A stretch of DNA of 64,000 bases from JAPLST01 sp964397565 (GCA_964397565.1 CAYNJC010000007.1:74800-138799), one strand, 5' to 3'. Positions 8,583 through 17,899 are shown, counted from the first letter of the stretch. Program-made: numbers and translations. Notes: a model not told the origin generated them from the sequence alone.

Positions 8583-9485
8583 ATGATGCCTCCCACCAAC
8601 CGAACCGGCTGGCAACCGCGCCAACTTTCGCTGGCTCCGGCAGACGTTCTATGCGTAATTCTAAGCCACTGGCAGCCATTGCCCCTTGACGTCAGGGGAC
8701 TGCTGGCGACGCTCTATGCGCACATTGTCATCACTGCCAACCTTCCCGATGAAGCGACACTGCGCCGGCTTGCGGGTGTTCACGACGACGCGCAATGGGC
8801 ATGCGTGTTTCAGGCCACGATGCAGCACTTAATGTCAATAGACGGCGCGCTGACCATCCCGGCCGTTGCCCATGTGTTTGCCGCCCTGCAACGCCGATCC
8901 GAACAAGCGCGCGCCAAAGCATCCAGACGCTGGCAAGTAACGAGAAATGCCACGGCTGCCACGGCTGCCACGGCTGCTACGGCTGCCACGGCTGCTACGG
9001 CTGCCACGGCTGCAATAGCATCGAACGCCGACCAGCAGGACGTTTTAGACCAGCCGGCACCCCACAGCCCATCCGATGCGCTCTCCCCATCTGTTCTCTC
9101 TGTTCTCTCTGTTGTCTCCGCTTTACATAAGAAGACTAAGGTATTCACGTCACCAGACGAGCAGGAGGTGTTGGCACACATGCTCGAAATCGCGCCAGCG
9201 ATGAAAGTCACTCCTGAAATGGCGCGCGAGCAAGCGCCAGCGTTCATGGATCACTTCGGCGCAGCGGGGTGGCGCACATCAAACCGGCGCAAAATGGAAG
9301 ATTGGAGGCGCGCCGCCAGCGGATGGTTACGCCGAGAAAAGAAATTTGCTGCCGGCCGCAGCACGGCCAGGCCAAGCACCAGCCCGTCATTCTTTAGTAA
9401 ACAGGCAGACCTTGACCAGCGCGACTACCGCAAGCGCCCGCGCATGCTATGCCCACGTCAGCAGGACCAGGTGGATCGAACATGA
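8583..9485 (+). CDS. Replication-initiator-like phage protein with an Ala/Thr repeat linker
   Basis: A 300-aa protein directly upstream of, and overlapping by ATGA with, a DnaC-like loader. That gene order is typical of phage O/DnaT- or DnaD-like initiators. Residues 1-105 are a compact helical domain. Residues about 121-145 are a pure Thr-Ala-Ala run produced by a 9-bp DNA minisatellite. The tail (205-300) has a conserved-looking helix 'MDHFGAAGWRTSNRRKMEDWRRAASGWLRR', which resembles the C-terminal segment of phage replication proteins. No catalytic motif is visible. The replication role is inferred from the neighbour and the C-terminal pattern. Confidence 0.65.
   Translation: MMPPTNRTGWQPRQLSLAPADVLCVILSHWQPLPLDVRGLLATLYAHIVITANLPDEATLRRLAGVHDDAQWACVFQATMQHLMSIDGALTIPAVAHVFAALQRRSEQARAKASRRWQVTRNATAATAATAATAATAATAATAAIASNADQQDVLDQPAPHSPSDALSPSVLSVLSVVSALHKKTKVFTSPDEQEVLAHMLEIAPAMKVTPEMAREQAPAFMDHFGAAGWRTSNRRKMEDWRRAASGWLRREKKFAAGRSTARPSTSPSFFSKQADLDQRDYRKRPRMLCPRQQDQVDRT
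8950..9012 (+). repeat. 9-bp minisatellite, seven copies
   Basis: Seven tandem units of CCACGGCTG / CTACGGCTG in frame inside the initiator-like gene. Copy-number changes would lengthen or shorten the Thr-Ala-Ala linker without a frameshift. Confidence 0.95.
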
Positions 9486-10240
9486 ACGAAAAAAATGACC
9501 AGCCAGTGTGCCCCGAATGCGGCTGCGGCCCGGAGATATTCGTGCCCAGGCCCGAGCCGTGGCCAAAGATGTGCCCGGATTGCTGGTCAAAACATCTCAG
9601 CTACCGCAACGAACTCGCCCGCCAGTCAGACAACAAGCGTGCGCAGCGCGCGCTGGAAGCGGCATTAGCAGAAGGCGGGCTATGCGGACGCAGCCTTAGC
9701 ATGACGATCACATCGTACCAGCCACCGACGCCAGCAGCCCGGGTCGTGTTCGAACGAGTGCAGCTCTATGATTACGAGCACAACCTGATCATACTCGGTC
9801 GGGCAGGCGCGGGCAAAACACACCTCATCACTGGACTGTTGTTGAAGTTCTGCACTCAGCTATCGCGCACATTCCTATCTGCCACTTTGTCGGGGTTGAC
9901 GCGCGCATATCGTTCTATTGCAGCCACGAAGGGCGAGACCGAAACCTCGGCATTCGATTTTATAGCCAGCCGCAAGTTGCTGGCAATCCATGACACAGAC
10001 ACGCGTACCCTGACCGATGCCGAACGGTCTTTGCTGCACGACCTTGTGGATCATCGATGGCAGCGCCGACTCCCGATATTGCTCACTGCGAATGCCACGC
10101 CCGATGCATTCTCAGAGCAGCTCGGCAACCCGATCTGCTCGCGCCTGTTTGAAGACGCATGGCCGTTCGACGGCTTGCCCTACGGCGTGCTCGACCATGA
10201 AGATTTCAGACTTCAATCATTCACCAATGCCAAACAGTAG
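9482..10240 (+). CDS. DnaC-like helicase loader ATPase with zinc ribbon
   Basis: A 252-aa protein expected to load the replicative helicase at the element's origin. A zinc ribbon occupies the N-terminus (Cys10/Cys13 and Cys31/Cys34). The AAA+ domain has Walker A GRAGAGKT (106-113), a Walker B region that is unusual (LLAIHDTD, about 166-173, instead of the normal hhhhDE), and a sensor-1 TAN at 202-204. The start is taken as the ATG at 9482, whose ATGA overlaps the stop of the upstream gene; an in-frame upstream start at 9449 would overlap more. The next gene, the tape measure, begins 6 nt after the stop. Confidence 0.85.
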   Translation: MNEKNDQPVCPECGCGPEIFVPRPEPWPKMCPDCWSKHLSYRNELARQSDNKRAQRALEAALAEGGLCGRSLSMTITSYQPPTPAARVVFERVQLYDYEHNLIILGRAGAGKTHLITGLLLKFCTQLSRTFLSATLSGLTRAYRSIAATKGETETSAFDFIASRKLLAIHDTDTRTLTDAERSLLHDLVDHRWQRRLPILLTANATPDAFSEQLGNPICSRLFEDAWPFDGLPYGVLDHEDFRLQSFTNAKQ

Positions 10241-10246
10241 AAACTT

Positions 10247-13200
10247 ATGCCAGACCAAATGCACGCCAGCGGCGAAGGAATGATCCCCGGCGGCGGCGCC
10301 GGCGGGCGCGCGCTTGAACGTACGCTCCAATTGATCGCCGAAATTGAAAAGCATCTAATCACAGTTGCCGCCGCTGCCGCAAAAACCCGTGCGGGGTTTG
10401 CTGGCACACGCGATATGATTCTTGGAATCAAACAAGCGCTGCTTGATCTGCGCAACGTGCAAACGTTGCAGACCAAACTGTTCCCCAAGCAAGTGACCTC
10501 CCTTGTAGAGCCGATGCGCGCACTCAAAACGCTTGCTCGCGAAGTGTCCGACAGCCACCTTGGCTTGCTCGGCCGCGTCCGCCAATGGCATACCCTCGTA
10601 ACGGCAATTCAGAGCAAGTATGCCGCGATCGCGACCACGGCCGCGGCCGTTCATGGCGCAATCCCCCAGGGATTTTACTCGCGCAAGTCGGCGACAGAAA
10701 CTCTTCACGAAGTGCGCGCCAATCAGGAGGCACGTGCGGCCGTCACGGTTGCGCGCATGCGCCGCCAGCGCAGTGGCGCGCTCGAGGGCGGGCCCCAGAA
10801 CTGGAGTGCAGGGCTGACCGCCCAACTCACTTACTGGGGGCGGCTCCGGATCTTATTTGGTGCCATGCAAAAGATCACTAAAGGCGCCCGCTCTTTTATC
10901 GACATGGAGGGCGTCGTTAGTCGCGCCGTGCGCACCGCCGTCAAGGACACGAGCAACTACAACGAGGTGCAACTTGCCCGCGAACAGATTTTGCGCGGCT
11001 CGATGCAATACCTCACCCAGCATCGTGGCACCATCAAAGAGTACACCGAAGCGGTCTATAAACTGACCGAGGCGGAAATGAGTCGCAACGAGGCGCTGAA
11101 GTTGGCACCGACAATCATGAGTCTTTCAGTTGGGCTTGATGCCCCCATAGAGGCCACGACCCAGCTGCTTGTTGGTTTGAATGAGCTGTATAAAACAAGC
11201 ATTCCCGGCACCGATAGCAGCCGCATGAATAAGTTTGCCGGCATGCTGGCGCTCGCCAGCAAAAAAGAAATGGCCAGCGTGCAGCAGCTTACTGCCGGCG
11301 TGTCGTATTTCGGTGTCGTTGCCAATCAAGTAGGCATGCCAATTCAACAGTTGATCGCTCTGATTGCAAAGTTGAACACGAACATGCTGACCGGAAGCAA
11401 GGCAGGCACCGGCCTGCGACAGGCGCTCAACTCGATTGTCAAGCACGCCGACAAGCTGCAGTCGGCTTTTGGTATCAGCATTGACCGCACAAAACCGCTC
11501 GATACTCTCGACATTTTGCGTCAGTTACGCCCCCAGCTTGAAGGCGCAATTACCACCGATACTCTCCAAAACCTGCTCGGCGTCAGCGACGTGCGCGCGC
11601 TGCCAAGCATCTTGCTGGCCTCGCGTCAAGCCGAAAACATCAATCGGTTGGCTGGCGAATTGAAATCCGCCAGCCTTGAAAACGTCTTCTCCATGCGCGA
11701 CATCATGGAGACGAATGTGCCGGCGCAATTAGAAATTCTCTCCAAGAATTTCGACTACTTGATCGGCGCATTTTTGCGCGGTGCAATCGGCGGCGACCGC
11801 ATGGCTCAATCGCTGGCCCATCTCAATCGCGGCATGGCAACGATGCAACCCGTCGCCCTCGCCGCCGGCAAGACCATTCGCGGCGCGTTCACAGACCCAA
11901 CCTTGCTTGGTGTCGGCGCAATTTACGGCGCGCTCAAACTCGTGCAATGGCGTATTGCAGCGGTCGCCAAAGCGGCCGCGGCTGCGCAGGCCGCCGGTAC
12001 CGCGTTCAATGCCGGTGGCGCGACCCTTGCGGCGCTGGGAGGCCCGGCGGGCATTGCCGGAATTGCGCTGCTCGCGGCCGGCGGCGTGGCGTATGCAGCC
12101 GAACGACGCAGAGCCAACCTCGAGCGCGCCGTCGAAGATTCATCCCGCGCCGAAGACGCATACCGCAGTCAGTCCGAGAAATTGCGCGACATGGCAGATG
12201 CGCTGGACACCGGCGCAGCATCAACCGACCAGTTTGCCAAGGCGCAAGAACTGCTGGGCCGCAGCGTCGCCGACACGTCTGGCAACATCGCCGCGCAGGT
12301 CAAGTCTGCCAAAGAGCTCGCGTTGAACCTCCGTGAGCAGGCCGATGTGCTTGCACGCATGGCGCGCATTGAAGGCCGCAACGTTGTCAGTGCGATTGTC
12401 GCCAAGCGCACAGGCACCGGCATTGCGCCAGGCTGGGCACGCGGCGTGGCAGCCGCCTTCGCACCAGTTGCAGGGGAGGTGGCTAAAGCCGTTGAAAGCA
12501 CGCGTGACTTGTCAGATCTACTTGACGATCTTCAGAAGCTCCGCGATTTCGGGAACCGCGCCGGCATGACGCGCGGCGCCATAAAGCAAGCCGCTCAGGA
12601 TGCCGCCGCACCCACGCGTGCGCAGCTTGCCTATGCGCGCGCACAGGCGCAACGGCTACTCACTCCGGGATCCGGCGTGGCCGTGGCCGCAGACCAGCGC
12701 GGCGGCGTCTTGCAGGCCGTCGCGCAACTTGACGACGCCGCCCGCGTTGTAACCGGGGCACTCGATACGCTCTTCACCGTTGAAGAGACAAAGGCGGCGC
12801 AGGCCACAGCGCAGGTCAGCCGCTACGCTGAAACGTTGCGCAATTTGCGCGATCAGATTGCCGACTATGATCCAAGCATTCAGGACCGCCTGCAGCTAAT
12901 CGAACGCGAAGACATCACCGATGTTGAAAAATACCGGCGCAGCATTGAACTGCTCACTGAAGAACTGAAACGGCTCGATCAGGTCACGACCGACGCGCGC
13001 GCCGGCGCCGCAGGCATTGCCGACCCGCGCTCAAAAGACGAACTCGCCGCCGCGAGCAAACAGATCAAGGCTTTTGCGAAAGAACATGCCAAGGCAAGCG
13101 AAGACCGTTACCACATCGAGCAGCAGATTGCCGCCCTGCGGCTTGATGCTGAAAAGCGCGTGGCAGCAGCCCAGGCCGAAACGGCCAAGCGGCAATCGGC

Positions 13201-14185
13201 GGCGCTCGATACCTACCGCTCGACAATCACCAGGCTCAACAGCGAGGCGGGCAAGATCAACCAGCAGCTTTTGTCGGGTGCAGCCGAAATCGGCCAGCGT
13301 CTTTTCGTAGGCGTTGACCGCTCGACTGGCACAGGCAAAGACAAGCGAACCGTGCGCTTTCGCGGCGCGGCGGCGGCGAAAGAAATTGCGGCGAATAATC
13401 TGATGCGCTTTCAGAATGCGCAGATCATCCGGCTCATGCAGCGCAGCGGGCTGCATGATGCATTCGCAAAGCGCCTCGCCGGGGCCGGCCTCGGCGAAGC
13501 AGATACCGCAAACATGATGGGCGCGTTCCGCAGCTCACCTTCGCTTTATTGGCAAACCCAGCGCGCCGGCGCGAAGTCAACCGCCGAGGGCGCGGCAATC
13601 GCAGAGCAAGAGCAACGGTTCGCTAAAATCCTGGCTGACGCCTACGCCGATGCCCAGCGCACCGGAACGCCCATGCCACCATTGGCCACACTGACGCAGC
13701 AGGGCTTGCCCGGGCTGGCAAACTTTTATGCCGGGGGGCGCTATAGTGCAAACTTGCAGGATGAGACGTTCTGGCAGCAGTTGGGCGGCAAGGGTGACGC
13801 AACCGGCGGACTGATCGCGGCGCTCGGCGGCAATCAAACCGAGCTTGGTCGCAATAGCGCCGCGCTGGCCGCGCTCACCGCGACAATAACCGGCCGCGCG
13901 CCGGCGTTCACCATAGACGCGCCGTGGAAAAACGCACTGCAACCAGCAAACCTTCCGCCGGCGATGCTGCGCCGGCCTGACTTGCCCTTGGTCCCCGCCA
14001 CCAATGTCACCATCTTTCTAGACGGCGAGAAGCTCGGCCAGTTTATGGTCAACAGCGCCGGCCAGCAAGTTGTGACCGCAAAGCTGGCCGAGCGTGCCGC
14101 AACTCAAGCCGCGCAAATTCTCACCCAGGCTGCGGCCGCCAATCAACGCAAGACGGCCATTGCCAACACCACCAACGCCCGCTGA
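10247..14185 (+). CDS. Phage tail tape measure protein (TP901 type)
   Basis: A 1312-aa protein. In phages this family sets tail length and leaves through the tail tube during DNA entry. Residues about 215-480 carry the TP901 core (FIDMEGVVSRAVRTAVKD, then 'GMLALASKKEMASVQQLT', then 'GSKAGTGLRQALNSIVK'). A hydrophobic segment spans about 545-620 (Ala/Gly-rich with LAALGGPAGIAGIALLAAGG), followed by long helical, Ala/Arg/Gln-rich stretches to the end. It starts 6 nt after the helicase loader. No tail tube, chaperone, baseplate or head gene lies next to it, which is very unusual for this family. The frame is intact over 3.9 kb, so it is under selection. Confidence 0.9.
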   Translation: MPDQMHASGEGMIPGGGAGGRALERTLQLIAEIEKHLITVAAAAAKTRAGFAGTRDMILGIKQALLDLRNVQTLQTKLFPKQVTSLVEPMRALKTLAREVSDSHLGLLGRVRQWHTLVTAIQSKYAAIATTAAAVHGAIPQGFYSRKSATETLHEVRANQEARAAVTVARMRRQRSGALEGGPQNWSAGLTAQLTYWGRLRILFGAMQKITKGARSFIDMEGVVSRAVRTAVKDTSNYNEVQLAREQILRGSMQYLTQHRGTIKEYTEAVYKLTEAEMSRNEALKLAPTIMSLSVGLDAPIEATTQLLVGLNELYKTSIPGTDSSRMNKFAGMLALASKKEMASVQQLTAGVSYFGVVANQVGMPIQQLIALIAKLNTNMLTGSKAGTGLRQALNSIVKHADKLQSAFGISIDRTKPLDTLDILRQLRPQLEGAITTDTLQNLLGVSDVRALPSILLASRQAENINRLAGELKSASLENVFSMRDIMETNVPAQLEILSKNFDYLIGAFLRGAIGGDRMAQSLAHLNRGMATMQPVALAAGKTIRGAFTDPTLLGVGAIYGALKLVQWRIAAVAKAAAAAQAAGTAFNAGGATLAALGGPAGIAGIALLAAGGVAYAAERRRANLERAVEDSSRAEDAYRSQSEKLRDMADALDTGAASTDQFAKAQELLGRSVADTSGNIAAQVKSAKELALNLREQADVLARMARIEGRNVVSAIVAKRTGTGIAPGWARGVAAAFAPVAGEVAKAVESTRDLSDLLDDLQKLRDFGNRAGMTRGAIKQAAQDAAAPTRAQLAYARAQAQRLLTPGSGVAVAADQRGGVLQAVAQLDDAARVVTGALDTLFTVEETKAAQATAQVSRYAETLRNLRDQIADYDPSIQDRLQLIEREDITDVEKYRRSIELLTEELKRLDQVTTDARAGAAGIADPRSKDELAAASKQIKAFAKEHAKASEDRYHIEQQIAALRLDAEKRVAAAQAETAKRQSAALDTYRSTITRLNSEAGKINQQLLSGAAEIGQRLFVGVDRSTGTGKDKRTVRFRGAAAAKEIAANNLMRFQNAQIIRLMQRSGLHDAFAKRLAGAGLGEADTANMMGAFRSSPSLYWQTQRAGAKSTAEGAAIAEQEQRFAKILADAYADAQRTGTPMPPLATLTQQGLPGLANFYAGGRYSANLQDETFWQQLGGKGDATGGLIAALGGNQTELGRNSAALAALTATITGRAPAFTIDAPWKNALQPANLPPAMLRRPDLPLVPATNVTIFLDGEKLGQFMVNSAGQQVVTAKLAERAATQAAQILTQAAAANQRKTAIANTTNAR

Positions 14186-14214
14186 CCTTCCTTAATCAAA
14201 ACCAGAACAGCACT

Positions 14215-14589
14215 ATGCAAAACCCAACCAAACGCCGTGAACTGCACCGCCAACTTAACCAAATCATCCTGGCTGCCGCCCCACGCGAAGTCGTTTTCCA
14301 CAACCAAGACTCGATCTCGTGTTCTCATTCCAATCATCATTTTCCGTTGATTGAGTTTTGCAACGACCTCGCACAATTCAAACGCGTTCAAGACCTCGAA
14401 GACACCGAACGCCGCGATGCGGCAACTCTTTACGAGACTTTGCATGATGGACTCGACCGCGCGCTTGACACGCCGGATGGCATCCGCGCGTGGCTGACCG
14501 AATTCCAAGATTCAACGTGGAAAGAACCTTTTGCCAGCATGCACAAGATGCTCGCCGAGTGGATATCTTTTCAAAGGAGCGCGGCATGA
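14215..14589 (+). CDS. Hypothetical small protein after the tape measure
   Basis: A 124-aa acidic, helical protein without recognised family, signal or membrane segment. It contains a His-rich patch (SCSHSNHHF, about 36-44). It follows the tape measure by 29 nt and overlaps the next small gene by ATGA, so it is part of the same rightward operon. Tape-measure chaperones normally lie upstream rather than downstream, so I do not assign that role. Confidence 0.6.
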   Translation: MQNPTKRRELHRQLNQIILAAAPREVVFHNQDSISCSHSNHHFPLIEFCNDLAQFKRVQDLEDTERRDAATLYETLHDGLDRALDTPDGIRAWLTEFQDSTWKEPFASMHKMLAEWISFQRSAA

Positions 14590-14840
14590 TCAGCAGCGAC
14601 CGCACACTCGAACTGATAACTGCAGCTGATGCCTTGATTGACTTCGGGCGTGACCTCGAGGCGAACGCGCCAGACCTTTTCCCAGCATACCGCGACGCGG
14701 CAGAAACCCTTGCCAACGTCATCATTGCCGCGTTTCAACGAGATTGCGCAGACTCTATCGAAGTAGTGTCCGTCATGCAGAACCTTGCCGACATTTGCAC
14801 ATACACGCCCGCCGAGCAAGGCGTTGCTGATACCGGTTGA
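14586..14840 (+). CDS. Hypothetical small helical protein
   Basis: An 84-aa acidic protein, predicted mostly helical. The start is the ATG at 14586, with AAGGAG 8 nt upstream and an ATGA overlap with the preceding stop; an in-frame upstream start exists but is less likely. No family recognised. Confidence 0.6.
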   Translation: MISSDRTLELITAADALIDFGRDLEANAPDLFPAYRDAAETLANVIIAAFQRDCADSIEVVSVMQNLADICTYTPAEQGVADTG

Positions 14841-15009
14841 TGCTTGGGGGACATACAGCCCGCGGCAAGAATTGGAGTCCGGGGCAACCGGACGGGCCGC
14901 ACGGTCGCGCGGCACCTACTCCCAGAACGCCGGCGCTTTCGTTTAACATATTCCAATTCTTTCCCTATCCTAATTCTGATCTTCAACCCTAACCCCCAGA
15001 AGGATGACC

Positions 15010-15360
15010 ATGCCAACCATTGCCGATGAAATTGCCATGACGATCCACCGGCCGCTCACCAATGCCGAGCTCGAGGTCTTGCACGTCGCCGTACTCAAGC
15101 ACAAGCGCGAGATGAGCACGCGCGCGACCGCCTTCATGTTTGGCGTGACGGTGGCAACTGTCTGCCGGTATGTCAGCACGGGCCGGCTGCGGCGCAGCCG
15201 CCATGGCCACATCAGCCGCTGCTCGATCGACGCGCTACTGCTGCAGATGGCGCCGGCCGAGAAGGACGAGCCGAACGAGCAGAACGATTTTCCACAAAAG
15301 CGCCGCGGCTGTTTTGTGAAATGCAGCAAACATAACACCCCGGTCACACCAACCCTGTGA
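15010..15360 (+). CDS. HTH DNA-binding protein, excisionase-type
   Basis: A 116-aa protein. Residues about 25-78 form a HTH_17-like fold: 'STRATAFMFGVTVATVCRYV' followed by the wing STGRLRRSRHGH and a short helix ISRCSIDALL. The tail is basic and Cys-containing with no known function. The start at 15010 is preferred over 15004 because AGAAGG then has normal spacing. It may be a second regulator of the element, next to the duplicated region. A 9-bp inverted repeat (TTCCGAAAA ... TTTTCGGAA, 15379-15387 and 15418-15426) lies just downstream and may terminate it. Confidence 0.65.
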   Translation: MPTIADEIAMTIHRPLTNAELEVLHVAVLKHKREMSTRATAFMFGVTVATVCRYVSTGRLRRSRHGHISRCSIDALLLQMAPAEKDEPNEQNDFPQKRRGCFVKCSKHNTPVTPTL

Positions 15361-15834
15361 AAAAGAATCTACCGATTTTTCCGAAAATGCCCGCCGGCGT
15401 TTTTTGCAAAAACAACCTTTTCGGAAATGGGGAAACCCCAGGTCGGGCCCGCAACCAGAGCACCGGCCGCGCCCTCGCCGCCAGAGCGCCGGCCGCGCCC
15501 GCGCCTATCGGAACGCCGGCTGACCTGAAGTCATCCGCAGCGTGCTGCAGCCATGCGGTCATCCCCCCGCCACCGCGACCGCCTACGCAAATTGCGCGCC
15601 ACGCAAAGACTCGCGTGTCACGCAATTTGCTTTTTCATCCCCCGTGATGGCCCCCGACCGCTTGCCCTCTATGGTCTACCCGCCCGCCGGCGCTGCCGGT
15701 GCCTGCTGCGCACACGGCGCTCAAAGCGCAATCCCGGACACGGCCTGGAACATAAGTGTAACTATGCGTACAGGCCGTTTTGCGCTGCGCAAATCCGTTG
15801 CTGACGGTGTACCACCTTACGCATAATTCCATCT
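15361..15834. other. Non-coding stretch with terminator-like hairpins
   Basis: No convincing gene; the open frames are Pro/Ala/Arg-rich and without start signals. It holds the TTCCGAAAA/TTTTCGGAA inverted repeat and the strong hairpin at 15587-15630. Confidence 0.5.
15587..15635 (+). terminator. Two-tier hairpin followed by T5
   Basis: Outer stem GCAAATTGCG (15587-15596) with CGCAATTTGC (15621-15630), inner stem CACGC/GCGTG, then TTTTT. It probably ends the rightward operon of the element. Confidence 0.75.
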
Positions 15835-16620
15835 TATGTGTCCCTGTCGCCGCCGTCAGCGTCAGCGGCAAGGCCATGGCCACGCGCTCATCCTTTACAA
15901 GGCGATGGAATCACATGCACGCAGCCGGCGCGCCGGTGTCAATCCGCGCGACTTCTTCTGTCACGGGCATTTGCCGAGCAAAGCCTCGCGCCAGAAGAAG
16001 ACGCTTGCCCCGGCGCCTTAAGCCGTCAGCGTGCATATGAATCCATCAGGTCGCACGCGCGCAGCTCGTGATCCTTGCCGCGAATTTTGATAATTGAGAC
16101 GGCGTCGACAGCCGGCCGCGCCAAACGCAATCCGCGCCGGTGCGCAGCAGGCACCGGCAGCGCCGGCGACCTTCCGCTACTGCCGCCGCCCGCAAGCGTC
16201 TATGTGGACTTCGACGTTCACGGCGGGCAGCCATGCTACCGCGCTATGATGCCAGCCTTCATCATCGTGCTTGCGCACGTCAGCGCGGCGCCGCGATGCG
16301 CACTGCTTGACGGCGGGCAGCACCACGGCGCACAAATACCAGCGTCATGCAGCCACGCGCACCAGCGCAATATCCGCGCCCGCAATCGGCTGCGGTCAAT
16401 GCGCTTCCGGGTGCGCCACCGACGTTGGAATTCGCGCGCCGCGCAGCCAGCTACCCGCCGCCGTCCTCGCCACGCCGCGGAATTGCGGCATTCTCATCCT
16501 GCGGACTGATTCCCACGCCGACACACGTGGTAGGGCGGGTCACCACCAGACACCCGGGGTCGGCACGGAAGGCCAGGGGTGCCAGCGCAAGGCAGCACCG
16601 CGCCCTGACAGACGCGCTGC
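15835..16620 (+). repeat. 786-bp tandem duplication, copy A
   Basis: Nearly identical to 16621-17406; I see only two internal base differences (near 16559 and 16579 against 17345 and 17365). The junction carries the microhomology TATG. No gene family is recognisable inside. In copy A the reading frame that leads into the ParB-like HTH in copy B is cut at the junction. Confidence 0.95.
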
Positions 16621-17405
16621 TATGTGTCCCTGTCGCCGCCGTCAGCGTCAGCGGCAAGGCCATGGCCACGCGCTCATCCTTTACAAGGCGATGGAATCAC
16701 ATGCACGCAGCCGGCGCGCCGGTGTCAATCCGCGCGACTTCTTCTGTCACGGGCATTTGCCGAGCAAAGCCTCGCGCCAGAAGAAGACGCTTGCCCCGGC
16801 GCCTTAAGCCGTCAGCGTGCATATGAATCCATCAGGTCGCACGCGCGCAGCTCGTGATCCTTGCCGCGAATTTTGATAATTGAGACGGCGTCGACAGCCG
16901 GCCGCGCCAAACGCAATCCGCGCCGGTGCGCAGCAGGCACCGGCAGCGCCGGCGACCTTCCGCTACTGCCGCCGCCCGCAAGCGTCTATGTGGACTTCGA
17001 CGTTCACGGCGGGCAGCCATGCTACCGCGCTATGATGCCAGCCTTCATCATCGTGCTTGCGCACGTCAGCGCGGCGCCGCGATGCGCACTGCTTGACGGC
17101 GGGCAGCACCACGGCGCACAAATACCAGCGTCATGCAGCCACGCGCACCAGCGCAATATCCGCGCCCGCAATCGGCTGCGGTCAATGCGCTTCCGGGTGC
17201 GCCACCGACGTTGGAATTCGCGCGCCGCGCAGCCAGCTACCCGCCGCCGTCCTCGCCACGCCGCGGAATTGCGGCATTCTCATCCTGCGGACTGATTCCC
17301 ACGCCGACACACGTGGTAGGGCGGGTCACCACCAGACACCCAGGGTCGGCACGCAAGGCCAGGGGTGCCAGCGCAAGGCAGCACCGCGCCCTGACAGACG
17401 CGCTG
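16621..17405 (+). repeat. 786-bp tandem duplication, copy B
   Basis: Second copy. It continues into unique DNA at 17406 (GGGCACCGCC ...), where the ParB-like HTH segment begins. The unit length is a multiple of three. Confidence 0.95.
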
Positions 17406-17873
17406 TATGGGCACCGCCGCACGAATGCCGACAAGCGCCGCTGCGTCGAGATCGCGCTGCGGGAGTTTGCCAACAAGATGAGCAGCAACGCAATCGCCAA
17501 AATGTGCGGAGTGCATGATGGATTGGTTGCATCAGTTAGACAGACTCAACTTCCCGAATCGGGAAGTTCAACCCGCCTTGGGCTCGACGGAAAAGAGCGG
17601 CCCGCGCGCCGGGCGGCGGCAGTTGCAGAACACACCAACACCCAAAAGCCAAAGTCGAATGGGGTAAGATGTCGAAAATGGCACCAACACCACACGCTCC
17701 CCAAAGCAACCCCGCAAGCGCCACTGTCTTGGGTCATAATGACAAAACAAGCTCTGGAAGCCTCGTTTCGCAAACGAGCGAAGGCGAATTTTCCCAAAAT
17801 GGTGCCGGTTCAGAACTCGGCGCCGGACGCTCACGCCAGGCGTCATTCTGGTGCGTCCTATGCCATGTATTAA
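17133..17873 (+). pseudogene. ParB-like protein remnant with intact C-terminal HTH region
   Basis: From about 17406 the frame encodes 'GHRRTNADKRRCVEIAL' then 'NAIAKMCGVHDGLVASVR' and 'STRLGLDGKERPAR'. This is the order seen after the ParB/Srx domain in plasmid and phage ParB-like regulators (HGLRRTNADKRR, HTH, GrDGK). The expected N-terminal ParB/Srx domain (G-H-R box) is not readable in the same frame upstream, where the sequence is the duplicated 786-bp block; the gene is probably broken or frameshifted. It contains a perfect 21-bp palindrome at 17548. Whether any product is made is unknown. Confidence 0.45.
17548..17579 (-). repeat. Solitary palindrome unit related to the array spacers
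   Basis: On the minus strand AAGGCGGGTTGA runs into a perfect palindrome with 10-bp arms AACTTCCCGA / TCGGGAAGTT. The 12-mer AAGGCGGGTTGA is identical to the start of array spacer 5, and AGGCGGGTTGAACTT is identical to 15 bp of spacer 7. It lies inside the ParB-like frame. Confidence 0.85.
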
Positions 17874-17899
17874 TAATCGGGGTTATGTGAACTATCGAC

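Noticed and set aside
14215..14840. Tape-measure chaperones
   Set aside because: They lie downstream, not upstream, of the tape measure, and show no frameshift-coupled pair.
15835..17295. ORFs of 144-178 aa in the duplicated block
   Set aside because: Arg/His/Ala-rich translations in several frames at once, no recognised domain and no ribosome-binding site.
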